From: Corynebacterium minutissimum
Lineage (GTDB): Bacteria > Actinomycetota > Actinomycetes > Mycobacteriales > Mycobacteriaceae
NCBI RefSeq assembly: GCF_000805675.1
Contig: NZ_JSEF01000006.1
Coordinates: 310,001 to 374,000, forward strand
DNA length: 64,000 nt
Reading direction: 5' to 3'
Positions 1 through 7,845 of this stretch are shown here, piece after piece. Below the pieces are notes generated by a model. The model saw nothing but the letters and a program-made list of their open reading frames with translations. It searched no databases and had not been told where the DNA came from. The position numbers were made by a program, and so were the translations under genes. Each line of letters starts with the position of its first letter. The first letter of the stretch is position 1.

Positions 1-159
1 GCGTCTGGCGCGCACATCGGTGCCAATGCGCACATTGATAACTGCGTCATCGGTGAAGGCGCGACGATTGGTGCTCGCTGCGAGCTGCAGGGCGGCATGC
101 GCGTCTTCCCAGGTGTGACCCTTCCGGATGCGGGAGTGCGTTTCAGCTCGGACGCCTAA
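1..159 (+). CDS. Mannose-1-phosphate guanylyltransferase (NDP-sugar pyrophosphorylase), C-terminal end, partial
   Basis: Only the last 52 codons are in the window; the gene starts upstream. They encode hexapeptide-like repeats (GAHIGANAHI, CVIGEGATIG) typical of the left-handed beta-helix that closes nucleotidyltransferases making GDP-mannose or related activated sugars. In corynebacteria and mycobacteria such a gene (rmlA2/manC) precedes the whiB2-manB block, which is exactly what follows here. The product would supply GDP-mannose for lipomannan and glycolipid synthesis in the cytoplasm. The fold is seen in the sequence; the substrate is inferred from gene order. Confidence 0.65.
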   Translation, partial: ASGAHIGANAHIDNCVIGEGATIGARCELQGGMRVFPGVTLPDAGVRFSSDA

Positions 160-613
160 ACACAAAGCTGTGGCTAGCACTTAGGCGCAACTACGAAGCG
201 ATCGTAAAGCTCGGCGCTGGGGAAATACCTTCCCGGCGCCACTTTTATGCCGTGACGGATGGTTTTAGTGGTGCGATTGAGATCCACGAGATCTGCGCGG
301 TTGGGTGGCGACACGCCGAAGAAACCTTGGAATTGTTCACAGGGTAGGGGGTGGCCACTACATGTAGTACCCCCGATGTTCACCCCCAAGGCTGGCACGT
401 TGTGACTGGTGTGAAAGTTGAGGATCGTGTGCAGCGTTTTTGCTGGGATCGCGGAAAAATGACTCCCGACAGGTTGACGATATTTAGTGATCCGGTGTGA
501 AATGACATCAGTGTAATCAACGGCACGGCGGGCAGGGCACCGAGAACAACTTTCGGTGTACGGTCGGTGCCACCGACTAAAAGAGAGAAACGACCTCGGA
601 GAAAGGAAGCGGC
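160..613. other. 454-bp intergenic region upstream of whcD
   Basis: No convincing complete gene. It must hold the whcD promoter and a long leader; AGAAAGGAAG just before 614 is the whcD ribosome binding site. A perfect 12-bp palindrome ACTACATGTAGT lies at 357-368. On the minus strand, a frame open from about 395 down to a TAG at 174-176 has corynebacterial-looking codons but no recognisable family and no good start; see findings. Confidence 0.5.
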
Positions 614-916
614 GTGGACAATACAACGAATAACAGCGCTATTCTCCGTGGCGGTGCTGCTGCAGAGATGTCGCTCGATGAACTCTTTGGTGCCGTCGAG
701 CAGGAGTGGCAAGACCAGGCGCTGTGCGCCCAGACGGACCCGGAGGCCTTCTTCCCGGAAAAGGGAGGCTCAACGCGTGAGGCCAAGCGCATCTGCCAGG
801 CCTGCGCCGTGCGTGATGAATGCCTTGAGTATGCGCTTGAGCACGATGAGCGCTTTGGAATCTGGGGTGGATTGTCAGACCGTGAGCGCCGCCGATTAAA
901 ACGTGAAATCGGCTAG
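614..916 (+). CDS. whcD: WhiB-family Fe-S regulator, WhiB2/WhcD type
   Basis: 100 residues with GTG start after a strong ribosome binding site. Cysteines at 38, 61, 64 and 70 give the C-Xn-C-X2-C-X5-C cluster ligands of WhiB proteins, followed by GIWGG (82-86) and a basic C-terminal stretch (RERRRLKRE) for DNA contact. WhiB2 orthologues control septation and cell division in actinobacteria. The position between the sugar nucleotidyltransferase and manB matches C. glutamicum whcD and M. tuberculosis whiB2. The long upstream region suggests complex transcriptional control. Confidence 0.93.
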   Translation: MDNTTNNSAILRGGAAAEMSLDELFGAVEQEWQDQALCAQTDPEAFFPEKGGSTREAKRICQACAVRDECLEYALEHDERFGIWGGLSDRERRRLKREIG

Positions 917-1000
917 CGCAGCGGATCTGGTAGTGCAGCATCTTCCTCTCCCTCGTCATTCCTTTGCTTCCCGCAGGGCATGGCGGGGGAGAGTGGCGTT

Positions 1001-1471
1001 TTACCAGCTAAATCGCGGATCGATATCTTCTGGGTCCACGTTGAGGTAGTTGGCCACAAGTGCGGTGAGCACGGTGGACAGTAGCTCTTCGCGCTCTCGG
1101 GCTGAGCGCACGCGTTCCTCTACTGGCATGCGGAAGATGACCAAGCGAGCACGGGTCGGTTGCCCCGCTGAATCGACTCCCGCCGGCACGATGCGCCCCA
1201 AAGGAACGGGACCGTCCGCAATGATCTCATCCGGCATGACCGTCATGTCCACAGACAATCGCATGCGGGGCACGGTGTCGACGGCCAGGTCTAAGCCAGC
1301 GAGCTGTTCAGCGAAAGCGTTTTGGATGGGTGCGTAAGCCTCGAGTACGGCCATATCGAAGCGCTCAGCGTTGCTGCGGTAGCGGGGCGTTGCATGGGGT
1401 AGCAGCGGCCCGCGAGCGCCGCGGCCATGACGGTGGCGGGCCGGGCGAATGTGGGGTCGGGGCGTGCTCAT
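1001..1471 (-). CDS. Metallopeptidase-family protein with lost HExxH motif
   Basis: 156 residues from the ATG at 1471; a minus-strand TAAACT box lies 7 nt upstream, so the mRNA is probably leaderless. Size, position beside the DUF3499 gene and the shape of the C-terminus (LLSTVLTALVANYLNVDPED...W) match the small zincin-like metallopeptidases found here in actinobacteria. Where relatives carry a helix with HExxH followed by a glycine, this protein has TALVANYLN with no histidine, so it cannot bind zinc in that way. It may be a non-catalytic paralogue or a binding protein. The N-terminus is rich in Arg and His. Convergent with whcD, divergent from the DUF3499 gene. Confidence 0.75.
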   Translation of the reverse strand: MSTPRPHIRPARHRHGRGARGPLLPHATPRYRSNAERFDMAVLEAYAPIQNAFAEQLAGLDLAVDTVPRMRLSVDMTVMPDEIIADGPVPLGRIVPAGVDSAGQPTRARLVIFRMPVEERVRSAREREELLSTVLTALVANYLNVDPEDIDPRFSW

Positions 1472-1564
1472 GCGGCTTAGTTTAAGGCGCGGTGGCGATG
1501 CTTGGGCAGGGGGCACGCCGTGTAGGACTATCGAAATCTCAAGTTTGGGTTTAGACTTGGGGCC

Positions 1565-2008
1565 GTGAATAGCTCCCGCCGTTGCTCCCGCCCCGGCTGC
1601 GGCCGTCCCGCCGTGGCTACGTTGACCTATGCTTACGCCCAACAAACCGCCGTTGTGGGCCCACTGTCTGAAGATACTGATCCCCATGCATGGGACCTGT
1701 GCGAGAAGCACAGCGAGCGCATCACTGCGCCCCAAGGGTGGGAGATGGTCCGTGTTGATCGCATCGAGCTCGATGAGGATGATGACCTCACTGCTCTGGC
1801 TGAGGCCGTGCGTGAGGCTGGCCGCGTAACCACCGGGCTTGTCGACGATTCCACGACCGGCTCCGGAGCCGATCCCATTGACTACTCCGCCACCTTCGAC
1901 GGCGCGGACCCGCGCAACTCCAATCACCCGGTCTTCCGTACCCGGCGGGTTCACGACGCCCGCCAACGCCGGCGCGCGCACCTGACGGTGGTACCAGACG
2001 CCGACTAG
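1565..2008 (+). CDS. DUF3499 family protein
   Basis: 147 residues, GTG start. The -10 box TAGACT at 1552-1557 leaves 7 nt to the start codon, so this is a leaderless gene. The N-terminus (RRCSRPGCGRPAVATLTY) and a later ...WDLCEKHSERITAPQGWEMVR segment are characteristic of DUF3499: a small treble-clef-like Cys pattern, then an acidic, low-complexity C-terminal half. The biochemical function is unknown. The gene is a constant neighbour of whiB2 and manB in Corynebacteriales. Confidence 0.9.
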   Translation: MNSSRRCSRPGCGRPAVATLTYAYAQQTAVVGPLSEDTDPHAWDLCEKHSERITAPQGWEMVRVDRIELDEDDDLTALAEAVREAGRVTTGLVDDSTTGSGADPIDYSATFDGADPRNSNHPVFRTRRVHDARQRRRAHLTVVPDAD

Positions 2009-2092
2009 CGCTCAGCACGAGCATTTTAGGTTTCCTTTGCACCGTGTTTCCCAGCGCAGAGGTGCCAGAGGACATGAGTATGCTGTAGGGCT

Positions 2093-3460
2093 ATGCGAAC
2101 TCGTGAACAGCTCAATGCAGTGATCAAGGCTTATGACGTCCGTGGCGTTGTGGGCGAGGACATCGATGAGACCTTCGTACGGGATACTGGCGCAGCCTAC
2201 GCCGCCATCCTGCGCGGCGAAGGCGAGACCACCCTGGCGGTGGGCCATGACATGCGCCCGTCCTCCCCGCAGCTGGCAACAGCCTTCGCCGAAGGCGCTG
2301 CAGCACAAGGTGTCAACGTCATTATGTTGGGACTGACCTCTACTGATGAGCTCTACTTTGCCGCCGGCGACCTCAACTGCGCGGGTGCTATGTTCACCGC
2401 CTCCCACAACCCGGCGCAGTACAACGGCATCAAGCTCTGCCGCGCCGGTGCTGTTCCAGTAGGGCAGGAGACTGGCCTGGAGCAGATCAAGGACATGCTG
2501 ATCGACGGCACCCCGGCCTTTGACGGGGAGCCAGGCACCATCACCGAGCGTGAGGTGCTGGGAGACTATGCCGCCTTCCTGCGCGGTCTGGTTCCGCTGG
2601 AGAACTCCCGCCCGCTCGTCGTGGCTGTCGACGCCGCCAACGGCATGGGCGGCCACACCGTCCCGGCTGTTTTCGAGGGCCTGCCTTTCGACGTCCGCGA
2701 TCTCTACTTTGAGCTCGACGGCACCTTCCCGAACCACGAGGCTAACCCGCTCGATCCGAAGAACCTGGTGGACCTGCAAAAGTTCACCGTGGAGCAGAAG
2801 GCTGATATTGGTCTGGCCTTCGACGGCGATGCGGATCGCTGCTTCGTGGTGGATGAGAAGGGTCAGCCGGTCTCGCCGTCAGCCATTTGTGCGCTGGTGG
2901 CGGAACGCTACTTGGACAAGTTCCCGGGCTCCACGGTGATCCATAACCTGATTACCTCGAAGACCGTTCCGGAGCTCATCGCGGAGAAGGGCGGCAAGGC
3001 CGTGCGCACCCGCGTAGGCCACTCCTTCATCAAGGCCCAGATGGCTGAACACAAGGCAGTCTTCGGTGGCGAGCACTCTGCGCACTACTACTTCCAGGAG
3101 TTCTGGAACGCCGATTCTGGCATGCTCGCGGCCATGCACGTGCTCGCCGCGCTGGGCGAGCAGGATAAGCCGTTGAGCGAGCTCATGGCGCAGTACTCGC
3201 GCTACGAGGCTTCGGGTGAAATCAACTCCACCGTGGAGGATCAGAAGGCTACGACGCAGCGCGTACTGGATGAGTTGGCGGACAAGATTGAGGCCGTCGA
3301 CGAGCTTGATGGTGTGACCGTGCAGCTCAAGGGCACTGATGCGTGGTTCAACGTGCGCGCCTCCAACACCGAGCCGCTGCTGCGCCTCAATGTTGAAGCA
3401 AAGACCGCCGACGAGGTGCAGGCCATCGTCGACGAGGTCCTCGCCATCATCCGCGCGTAG
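2093..3460 (+). CDS. manB: Phosphomannomutase/phosphoglucomutase
   Basis: 455 residues. Interconverts mannose-6-phosphate and mannose-1-phosphate, feeding GDP-mannose made by the enzyme whose gene ends at 159. Active-site phosphoserine loop TASHNPAQYNGIK near residue 102, Mg2+ loop DGDADRC near 243, sugar-binding GGEHSAHYYF near 330 and phosphate-binding SNTEPLLRLN near the C-terminus are all present. ATG at 2093 follows TATGCT (2079-2084) by 8 nt, so translation is probably leaderless. In C. glutamicum the TobH-like gene and manA follow directly; here a sulfur cassette intervenes. Confidence 0.95.
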   Translation: MRTREQLNAVIKAYDVRGVVGEDIDETFVRDTGAAYAAILRGEGETTLAVGHDMRPSSPQLATAFAEGAAAQGVNVIMLGLTSTDELYFAAGDLNCAGAMFTASHNPAQYNGIKLCRAGAVPVGQETGLEQIKDMLIDGTPAFDGEPGTITEREVLGDYAAFLRGLVPLENSRPLVVAVDAANGMGGHTVPAVFEGLPFDVRDLYFELDGTFPNHEANPLDPKNLVDLQKFTVEQKADIGLAFDGDADRCFVVDEKGQPVSPSAICALVAERYLDKFPGSTVIHNLITSKTVPELIAEKGGKAVRTRVGHSFIKAQMAEHKAVFGGEHSAHYYFQEFWNADSGMLAAMHVLAALGEQDKPLSELMAQYSRYEASGEINSTVEDQKATTQRVLDELADKIEAVDELDGVTVQLKGTDAWFNVRASNTEPLLRLNVEAKTADEVQAIVDEVLAIIRA

Positions 3461-3500
3461 CGTGAGGGCATGTGCCTTCACGCGCAGCCCTTGAGACAAG

Positions 3501-3571
3501 AACTGCCCTAACTGACGATCTTCTCCGCGTTAATTGTGGCGGAGGCGAGAGTTTCGTCAGATAGGGCAGTT
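3501..3571. terminator. Long inverted repeat between convergent genes, probable bidirectional terminator
   Basis: AACTGCCCTAACTGAC at 3501-3516 is matched by its inverse at 3556-3571 with one mismatch, separated by a 39-nt spacer and followed by TTTTAG. It lies between the converging manB and fprA genes. The long loop is unusual for a simple terminator, so a remnant of a mobile element is an alternative. Confidence 0.5.
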
Positions 3572-3645
3572 TTAGTTCAGGAGGCCTTGCCGTTGGCGGC
3601 GAGGATCTGCCGTCGGGGCTGTGGGCCCAGCCTTGAGACAGCAGC

Positions 3646-4998
3646 CTAGTCGCGCGAGTGGGTAATCATCTCTTCCCACTCGACAAACTTCTTGCGCTCG
3701 CGGCCCTCGGCCTCGCCCAGGGCGCGCTCGGCGGCGTCGAGCTTCTTCCAGCCCTCCCAGGTCAGGTGCTCCAGGCCCTTGGACTTGAAGAGCTCGACGA
3801 TGTCCTCCTCGCGGTCGTGGGAGAGGTTGCCTGCTTCGGCGTCGGCAAGCAGCATGCCGATGGTCTCGGTGGCGTCGGACTTGGTGTTGCCGATAAGCCC
3901 CACCGGACCACGCTTGATCCAGCCGGTGGTGTAGAGGCCCGGCACGATGGTGCCGTCGAGATCGACGACGTGGCCGCCGTCGTTGTTGATGACGTTCTTC
4001 TGCGTGTTGAAAGGCACGCCTTCGATGGCATCGGAGCGGTAGCCCACGGCCAGGTAGACGGCCTGCGCCGGCCACTCGGTGAACTTACCGGTGCCGGAGA
4101 CAGAACCATCACCGTTGAGGGCGGTGCGTTCGGTCTTCACGGCAGTCACCTTGCCATCTTCACCGATAAACTCGACCGGCTGCTCAAAGAGATGAATCTG
4201 CAGGGTATGCGGGGCATCCTTAGGTTCGCGGATGGCATAGCCCTCCAGGGTCTGGCAGACCAAGTCGCAAGACTTGGCCTCCTCGCGGGCCTTGAGGGAG
4301 GCTTCGTCGTAGTCAATGTCCTCCGGGTCCACGACCACGTTGATGGTCGGGGAGTGGTCGAGCTCCTTGAGCTCCAGCGGGGTGAACTTGGCCTGTGCCG
4401 GGCCGCGGCGACCGAACACGCGCACGGTGGTGGCCTGGTTCTTAGCCAGGGACTCGTAGACGTTATCGGGGATTTCGGTAGCTTCCTTGAGCTCATCGCC
4501 AGTCTTGGCCAGGATGCGGGCCACGTCGAGGCCCACGTTGCCCACGCCAATGACGGCGACTTCCTTGGCGGAGAGATCCCAGGAGCGCTCGAAGCGCGGG
4601 TTGCCATCGTAGAAACCGACGAACTCGCCTGCGCCATGCACGCCCTCGAGGTCGGAGCCGGGGATGGTCATGCCCAAGTCGCCAACGGCACCGGTAGCGA
4701 AGACGATAGCGTCGTAGTACTCCTCGAGCTCGGCGACAGTCACATCGCGGCCCACGGTGATGTTGGACAGCAGACGGATCTGTTCGGAATCAAGCACGCG
4801 GTGCAGGGAGTTGACAATGCCCTTAATACGCGGGTGGTCCGGCGCCACGCCGTAGCGGATCAGGCCAAACGGTGCGGGCATCTGCTCGATGAGATCGATC
4901 TGAACGTTGCCGCCGGTTTTCTTCACCAGGATGTCGGATGCGTAAATGCCGGCTGGGCCGGCGCCGATGACGGCTACTTTCAGGGGCTGCTGAGTCAT
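3646..4998 (-). CDS. fprA: FAD-dependent ferredoxin-NADP+ reductase (FprA, adrenodoxin-reductase type)
   Basis: 450 residues. The N-terminal FAD-binding motif VIGAGPAGIYAS lies near residue 10 and the NADP-binding VIGVGNVGLDVARIL near 150; FGRRGPAQAKF and GWIKRGPVGLIGNTKSDA are family signatures. It passes electrons from NADPH to ferredoxin in the cytoplasm. It is transcribed divergently from cysI, whose product needs reduced ferredoxin, as expected for fpr2 of the C. glutamicum cys locus. The 231-bp divergent region holds an McbR-like palindrome. Start ATG at 4998 has GGAAAGGTCATCC-type spacing on the minus strand (ribosome binding site AAAGGT). Confidence 0.93.
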   Translation of the reverse strand: MTQQPLKVAVIGAGPAGIYASDILVKKTGGNVQIDLIEQMPAPFGLIRYGVAPDHPRIKGIVNSLHRVLDSEQIRLLSNITVGRDVTVAELEEYYDAIVFATGAVGDLGMTIPGSDLEGVHGAGEFVGFYDGNPRFERSWDLSAKEVAVIGVGNVGLDVARILAKTGDELKEATEIPDNVYESLAKNQATTVRVFGRRGPAQAKFTPLELKELDHSPTINVVVDPEDIDYDEASLKAREEAKSCDLVCQTLEGYAIREPKDAPHTLQIHLFEQPVEFIGEDGKVTAVKTERTALNGDGSVSGTGKFTEWPAQAVYLAVGYRSDAIEGVPFNTQKNVINNDGGHVVDLDGTIVPGLYTTGWIKRGPVGLIGNTKSDATETIGMLLADAEAGNLSHDREEDIVELFKSKGLEHLTWEGWKKLDAAERALGEAEGRERKKFVEWEEMITHSRD

Positions 4999-5164
4999 GG
5001 ATGACCTTTCGGAGTGTTGTACTAACTATCGAAAGCTTAGTTCTTTAACAAGCGTGGGCTTTATTGAACCGTCTTGTCTGCTGTTGGGCAACTATGCCTA
5101 ATTACATTCGGAGATCATTGTGGCATAGACGCAGCGTGCTTCGCATATTGCTCCGAAAATAAAA

Positions 5165-5180
5165 AAGACTGCTTTGTCTG
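5165..5180. promoter_or_regulatory. McbR-like operator in the fprA-cysI divergent region
   Basis: AAGACTGCTTTGTCTG reads AGAC-N6-GTCT, matching the core of the published McbR operator TAGAC-N6-GTCTA, which represses methionine and cysteine synthesis genes in C. glutamicum. It lies 49 bp before the cysI start. The match is seen directly; regulation is inferred. Confidence 0.55.
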
Positions 5181-5229
5181 TTTCATCTAGACCGGTAGGT
5201 TTTCACTAACCGACGAAAGGCAGCAGACT

Positions 5230-6900
5230 ATGACCACCGCCACACAGCGAAAGCCCCGCGCGAAGAAGCCGGAAGGTCAGTGGAAGATTGATGGTACCTC
5301 CCCGCTCAACGCTGACGAGGAGATTAAGCAGGCTGACGACGCCCTCGCGGTGCGCCAGCGCGTTATTGACATCTACTCCAAGCGGGGATTTTCCTCCATT
5401 CGACCCGAAGACCTTGCTCCACGCTTTAAATGGTTGGGCCTGTACACCCAGCGCAACCAAAACCTGGGCGGAGAGATGACCTCCAAGCTCTCCAACGCCG
5501 AGCTGCAGGATGAGTACTTCATGATGCGCGTGCGCTTCGATGGCGGCTGCGCCGATCCCGCCAAGCTGCGCGCAGTGGGAGAGATTTCCCGCGATTATGC
5601 ACGTTCGACAGCTGACTTCACCGATCGCCAGAACATTCAGCTGCACTGGATTGAGATTGAGAATGTCCCCGCCATCTGGGAGAAGTTACGCTCCGTCGGC
5701 CTCGATACCCTGCTGGGGTGCGGCGACGTACCTCGTGTCATTCTCGGATCTCCCGTTGCTGGCGTGGCAGCGGATGAGATTATCGATGCCACCCCGGCCA
5801 TCGAAGAGATTAAGAACGACTACTTGCTGCGCGATGAGTTCCATAACCTGCCGCGCAAGTTCAAGAGCGCAATCTCCGGCAACGCCCGCCAGGACGTTAC
5901 CCACGAAATCCAGGATGTCGCTTTCGTTGGCACCGACCACCCTGAGTACGGTCCCGGCTTCGATTGCTTTGTCGGCGGCGGCCTGTCCACCAACCCGATG
6001 CTCTCGCAGTCACTTGGTGCCTGGATCCCGCTCGAGCGTGTTCCGGAGGTCTGGGCTGGAGTGGCCCGCATCTTCCGCGACTACGGCTTCCGTCGCAACC
6101 GCAATCGTGCGCGCCTGAAGTTCCTCGTGGCGCAGTGGGGCATTGAGAAATTCCGTCAGGTCCTCGAAGAGGAATACTTGGACGAGCCGTTTCTCGACGG
6201 CCTCCCGCTCCCCGTCGCACCCGGCAACCGTGACCACGTCGGCGTGCATCGCCAGCAGGACGGCAAGTTCTACGTTGGCGTAAAGCCCACCGTGGGCCAC
6301 GCGACGGGCGAACAGCTCATTGCCATCGCGGACGTGGCAGAGAAATTTGGCATTACCCGCATCCGCACGACCCCGATGAAGGAGCTGCTCTTCCTCGACG
6401 TGGAGGAAAAGGACATTCCAGAGCTCTCTCGTGCGCTTGATGAGACGGGGCTGTACTCCCAGCCCTCGGAGTTCCGTCGCGGCGTCATCTCCTGCACTGG
6501 CTTGGAGTTCTGCAAGCTCGCGCACGTGACCACCAAGGCCCGCGCCATCGAGCTCGTCGACATCTTGGAGGACACCTTGGGTGACCTCGACGTCCCCCTT
6601 TCCATCGCTCTCAACGGTTGCCCGAACGCATGTGCTCGCTCGCAGGTGGCTGACATCGGGCTTAAGGGTCAGATTGTCACTGATGCGGACGGCAACCGCG
6701 TGGAAGGTTTCCAAGTGCACCTGGGCGGTGCGCTGGGTCTCTCCCCGGACTGGGGCCGCAAGCTGCGCGGTCACAAGGTCGTGGCCGACGAGCTGCCGGA
6801 GTACGTCATCCGCTTGGTCAACAAGTACAAAGAGCAGCGCGACGACGGCGAAGAGTTCCGCCACTGGGTACTGCGCGCTGACGAGGAGGACCTGCAGTGA
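5230..6900 (+). CDS. cysI: Ferredoxin-dependent sulfite reductase
   Basis: 556 residues. Reduces sulfite to sulfide with six electrons from ferredoxin. The siroheme/[4Fe-4S] ligands are visible as CTGLEFC (Cys422, Cys428) and CPNAC (Cys464, Cys468). The N-terminal half has the parasite-domain pattern KFKSAISGNARQD; total length is normal for the family. Start ATG at 5230 follows CGAAAGGCAG. It heads an operon with cysX, the siroheme chelatase and cysZ; the siroheme precursor methylase lies at the far end on the other strand. Confidence 0.96.
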   Translation: MTTATQRKPRAKKPEGQWKIDGTSPLNADEEIKQADDALAVRQRVIDIYSKRGFSSIRPEDLAPRFKWLGLYTQRNQNLGGEMTSKLSNAELQDEYFMMRVRFDGGCADPAKLRAVGEISRDYARSTADFTDRQNIQLHWIEIENVPAIWEKLRSVGLDTLLGCGDVPRVILGSPVAGVAADEIIDATPAIEEIKNDYLLRDEFHNLPRKFKSAISGNARQDVTHEIQDVAFVGTDHPEYGPGFDCFVGGGLSTNPMLSQSLGAWIPLERVPEVWAGVARIFRDYGFRRNRNRARLKFLVAQWGIEKFRQVLEEEYLDEPFLDGLPLPVAPGNRDHVGVHRQQDGKFYVGVKPTVGHATGEQLIAIADVAEKFGITRIRTTPMKELLFLDVEEKDIPELSRALDETGLYSQPSEFRRGVISCTGLEFCKLAHVTTKARAIELVDILEDTLGDLDVPLSIALNGCPNACARSQVADIGLKGQIVTDADGNRVEGFQVHLGGALGLSPDWGRKLRGHKVVADELPEYVIRLVNKYKEQRDDGEEFRHWVLRADEEDLQ

Positions 6901-7148
6901 ATTTCCGCCGCGAGCCCAACCCCAACCGCAACCACCCGGCGTACTGCCCCTACTGCGCCGGCACCGACCTTTTCCCAGATGAGGAAGACGACTTTGCCTG
7001 GAAGTGCCACGAGTGCCTGCGTATCTTCTCTTTGCGCTTCCACGGCCAGGACGATGCCCCGGTAGCTCCCGCGCCGGCGGTGTCCGCTAACGAAGCACTC
7101 AAGCGTTCCCTAGCTCGACGCGGTCACTCCACCGCGCCGCAGGCCTAA
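6897..7148 (+). CDS. cysX: CysX, small Cys-rich ferredoxin-like protein
   Basis: 83 residues. GTG start overlaps the cysI stop (GTGA at 6897-6900), so the two are translationally coupled. Two CxxC pairs (CPYC and CHEC) about 20 residues apart could hold zinc or an Fe-S centre. The orthologue in the C. glutamicum cys operon is called CysX and is thought to serve electron transfer to CysI; that role is inferred, since the pattern also fits a zinc ribbon. The C-terminal 30 residues are low-complexity. Confidence 0.88.
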   Translation: MNFRREPNPNRNHPAYCPYCAGTDLFPDEEDDFAWKCHECLRIFSLRFHGQDDAPVAPAPAVSANEALKRSLARRGHSTAPQA

Positions 7149-7170
7149 CCGTCAACTGAGGAGAGCCATC

Positions 7171-7845
7171 ATGACCGCACTCATTACGTTGTCGCACGGC
7201 TCGCGTCACCCAGCAGCCGCACCACACGTGGAGGCCCTGACCCGCGCCGCCGGCAAACTCGCCGGCGTTCCGGCTATGTCCGCGCACCTCGAATTCAATG
7301 AACCGACCCTAGAAGCCGTGGCGCAGGAGATGGCTCAGCGCGGAGAGCGCGATGCTGTTGTCGTCCCACTGCTCTTTACTGAGGGCTATCACCAGCGCGT
7401 GGACGTGCCCGCCGCGATAAACGGTGCGACTGCATCCTCTGGTCTTCCTCTGCGTCGAGCTCGCGGCCTCGGCACTGGTGAGGACATGGCCCAGCTTCTC
7501 GCCGCGCGGGTTCCTGCCGGTGCCGATAAGGTAGTGGTTTACTCCGTTGGTTCCTCCGACGAACAGGCTAATGCCGCTGTCGCGGATCTCGCCCGTCGCG
7601 TGGGTGAGCTCACCGGATGTGAGGCCGAAGCCGCCTATGCCACGCGACATGCTGGGCGCATTGCGCCCAGTTCTCATAGCGAAGTGGTCGTGCCGCTCTT
7701 CGTCAGCCCTGGTTTGTTGCTTGACCGCCTTGCTCCCCATTCCGACAATCCATCGACCCCACAGCACCGAAAGGTGCTACCACCGCTAGGGGAAGCCCTA
7801 GCGGACATCGTGTCCCAACGTTTCCAGGAGGTGGCTCATGCGTAG
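7171..7845 (+). CDS. Sirohydrochlorin ferrochelatase (CbiX/SirB family)
   Basis: 224 residues with the N-terminal metal-binding LSHGSRHPAA (His9, His13) and VVVPLLFTEGYHQRVDVP around residue 70, both hallmarks of the class. It inserts Fe2+ into sirohydrochlorin to give siroheme, the cofactor of CysI. It is co-directional with cysI and cysX; ribosome binding site GAGGAGAG precedes ATG 7171. Its end overlaps cysZ by 8 nt. Often annotated cysY in C. glutamicum. Confidence 0.9.
   Translation: MTALITLSHGSRHPAAAPHVEALTRAAGKLAGVPAMSAHLEFNEPTLEAVAQEMAQRGERDAVVVPLLFTEGYHQRVDVPAAINGATASSGLPLRRARGLGTGEDMAQLLAARVPAGADKVVVYSVGSSDEQANAAVADLARRVGELTGCEAEAAYATRHAGRIAPSSHSEVVVPLFVSPGLLLDRLAPHSDNPSTPQHRKVLPPLGEALADIVSQRFQEVAHA

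Noticed and set aside
3658..5004. 448-codon open frame on the plus strand opposite fprA
   Set aside because: It is the antisense shadow of fprA; the Leu/Val/Gly/His-rich product matches no family and the opposite strand has clear flavoprotein motifs.
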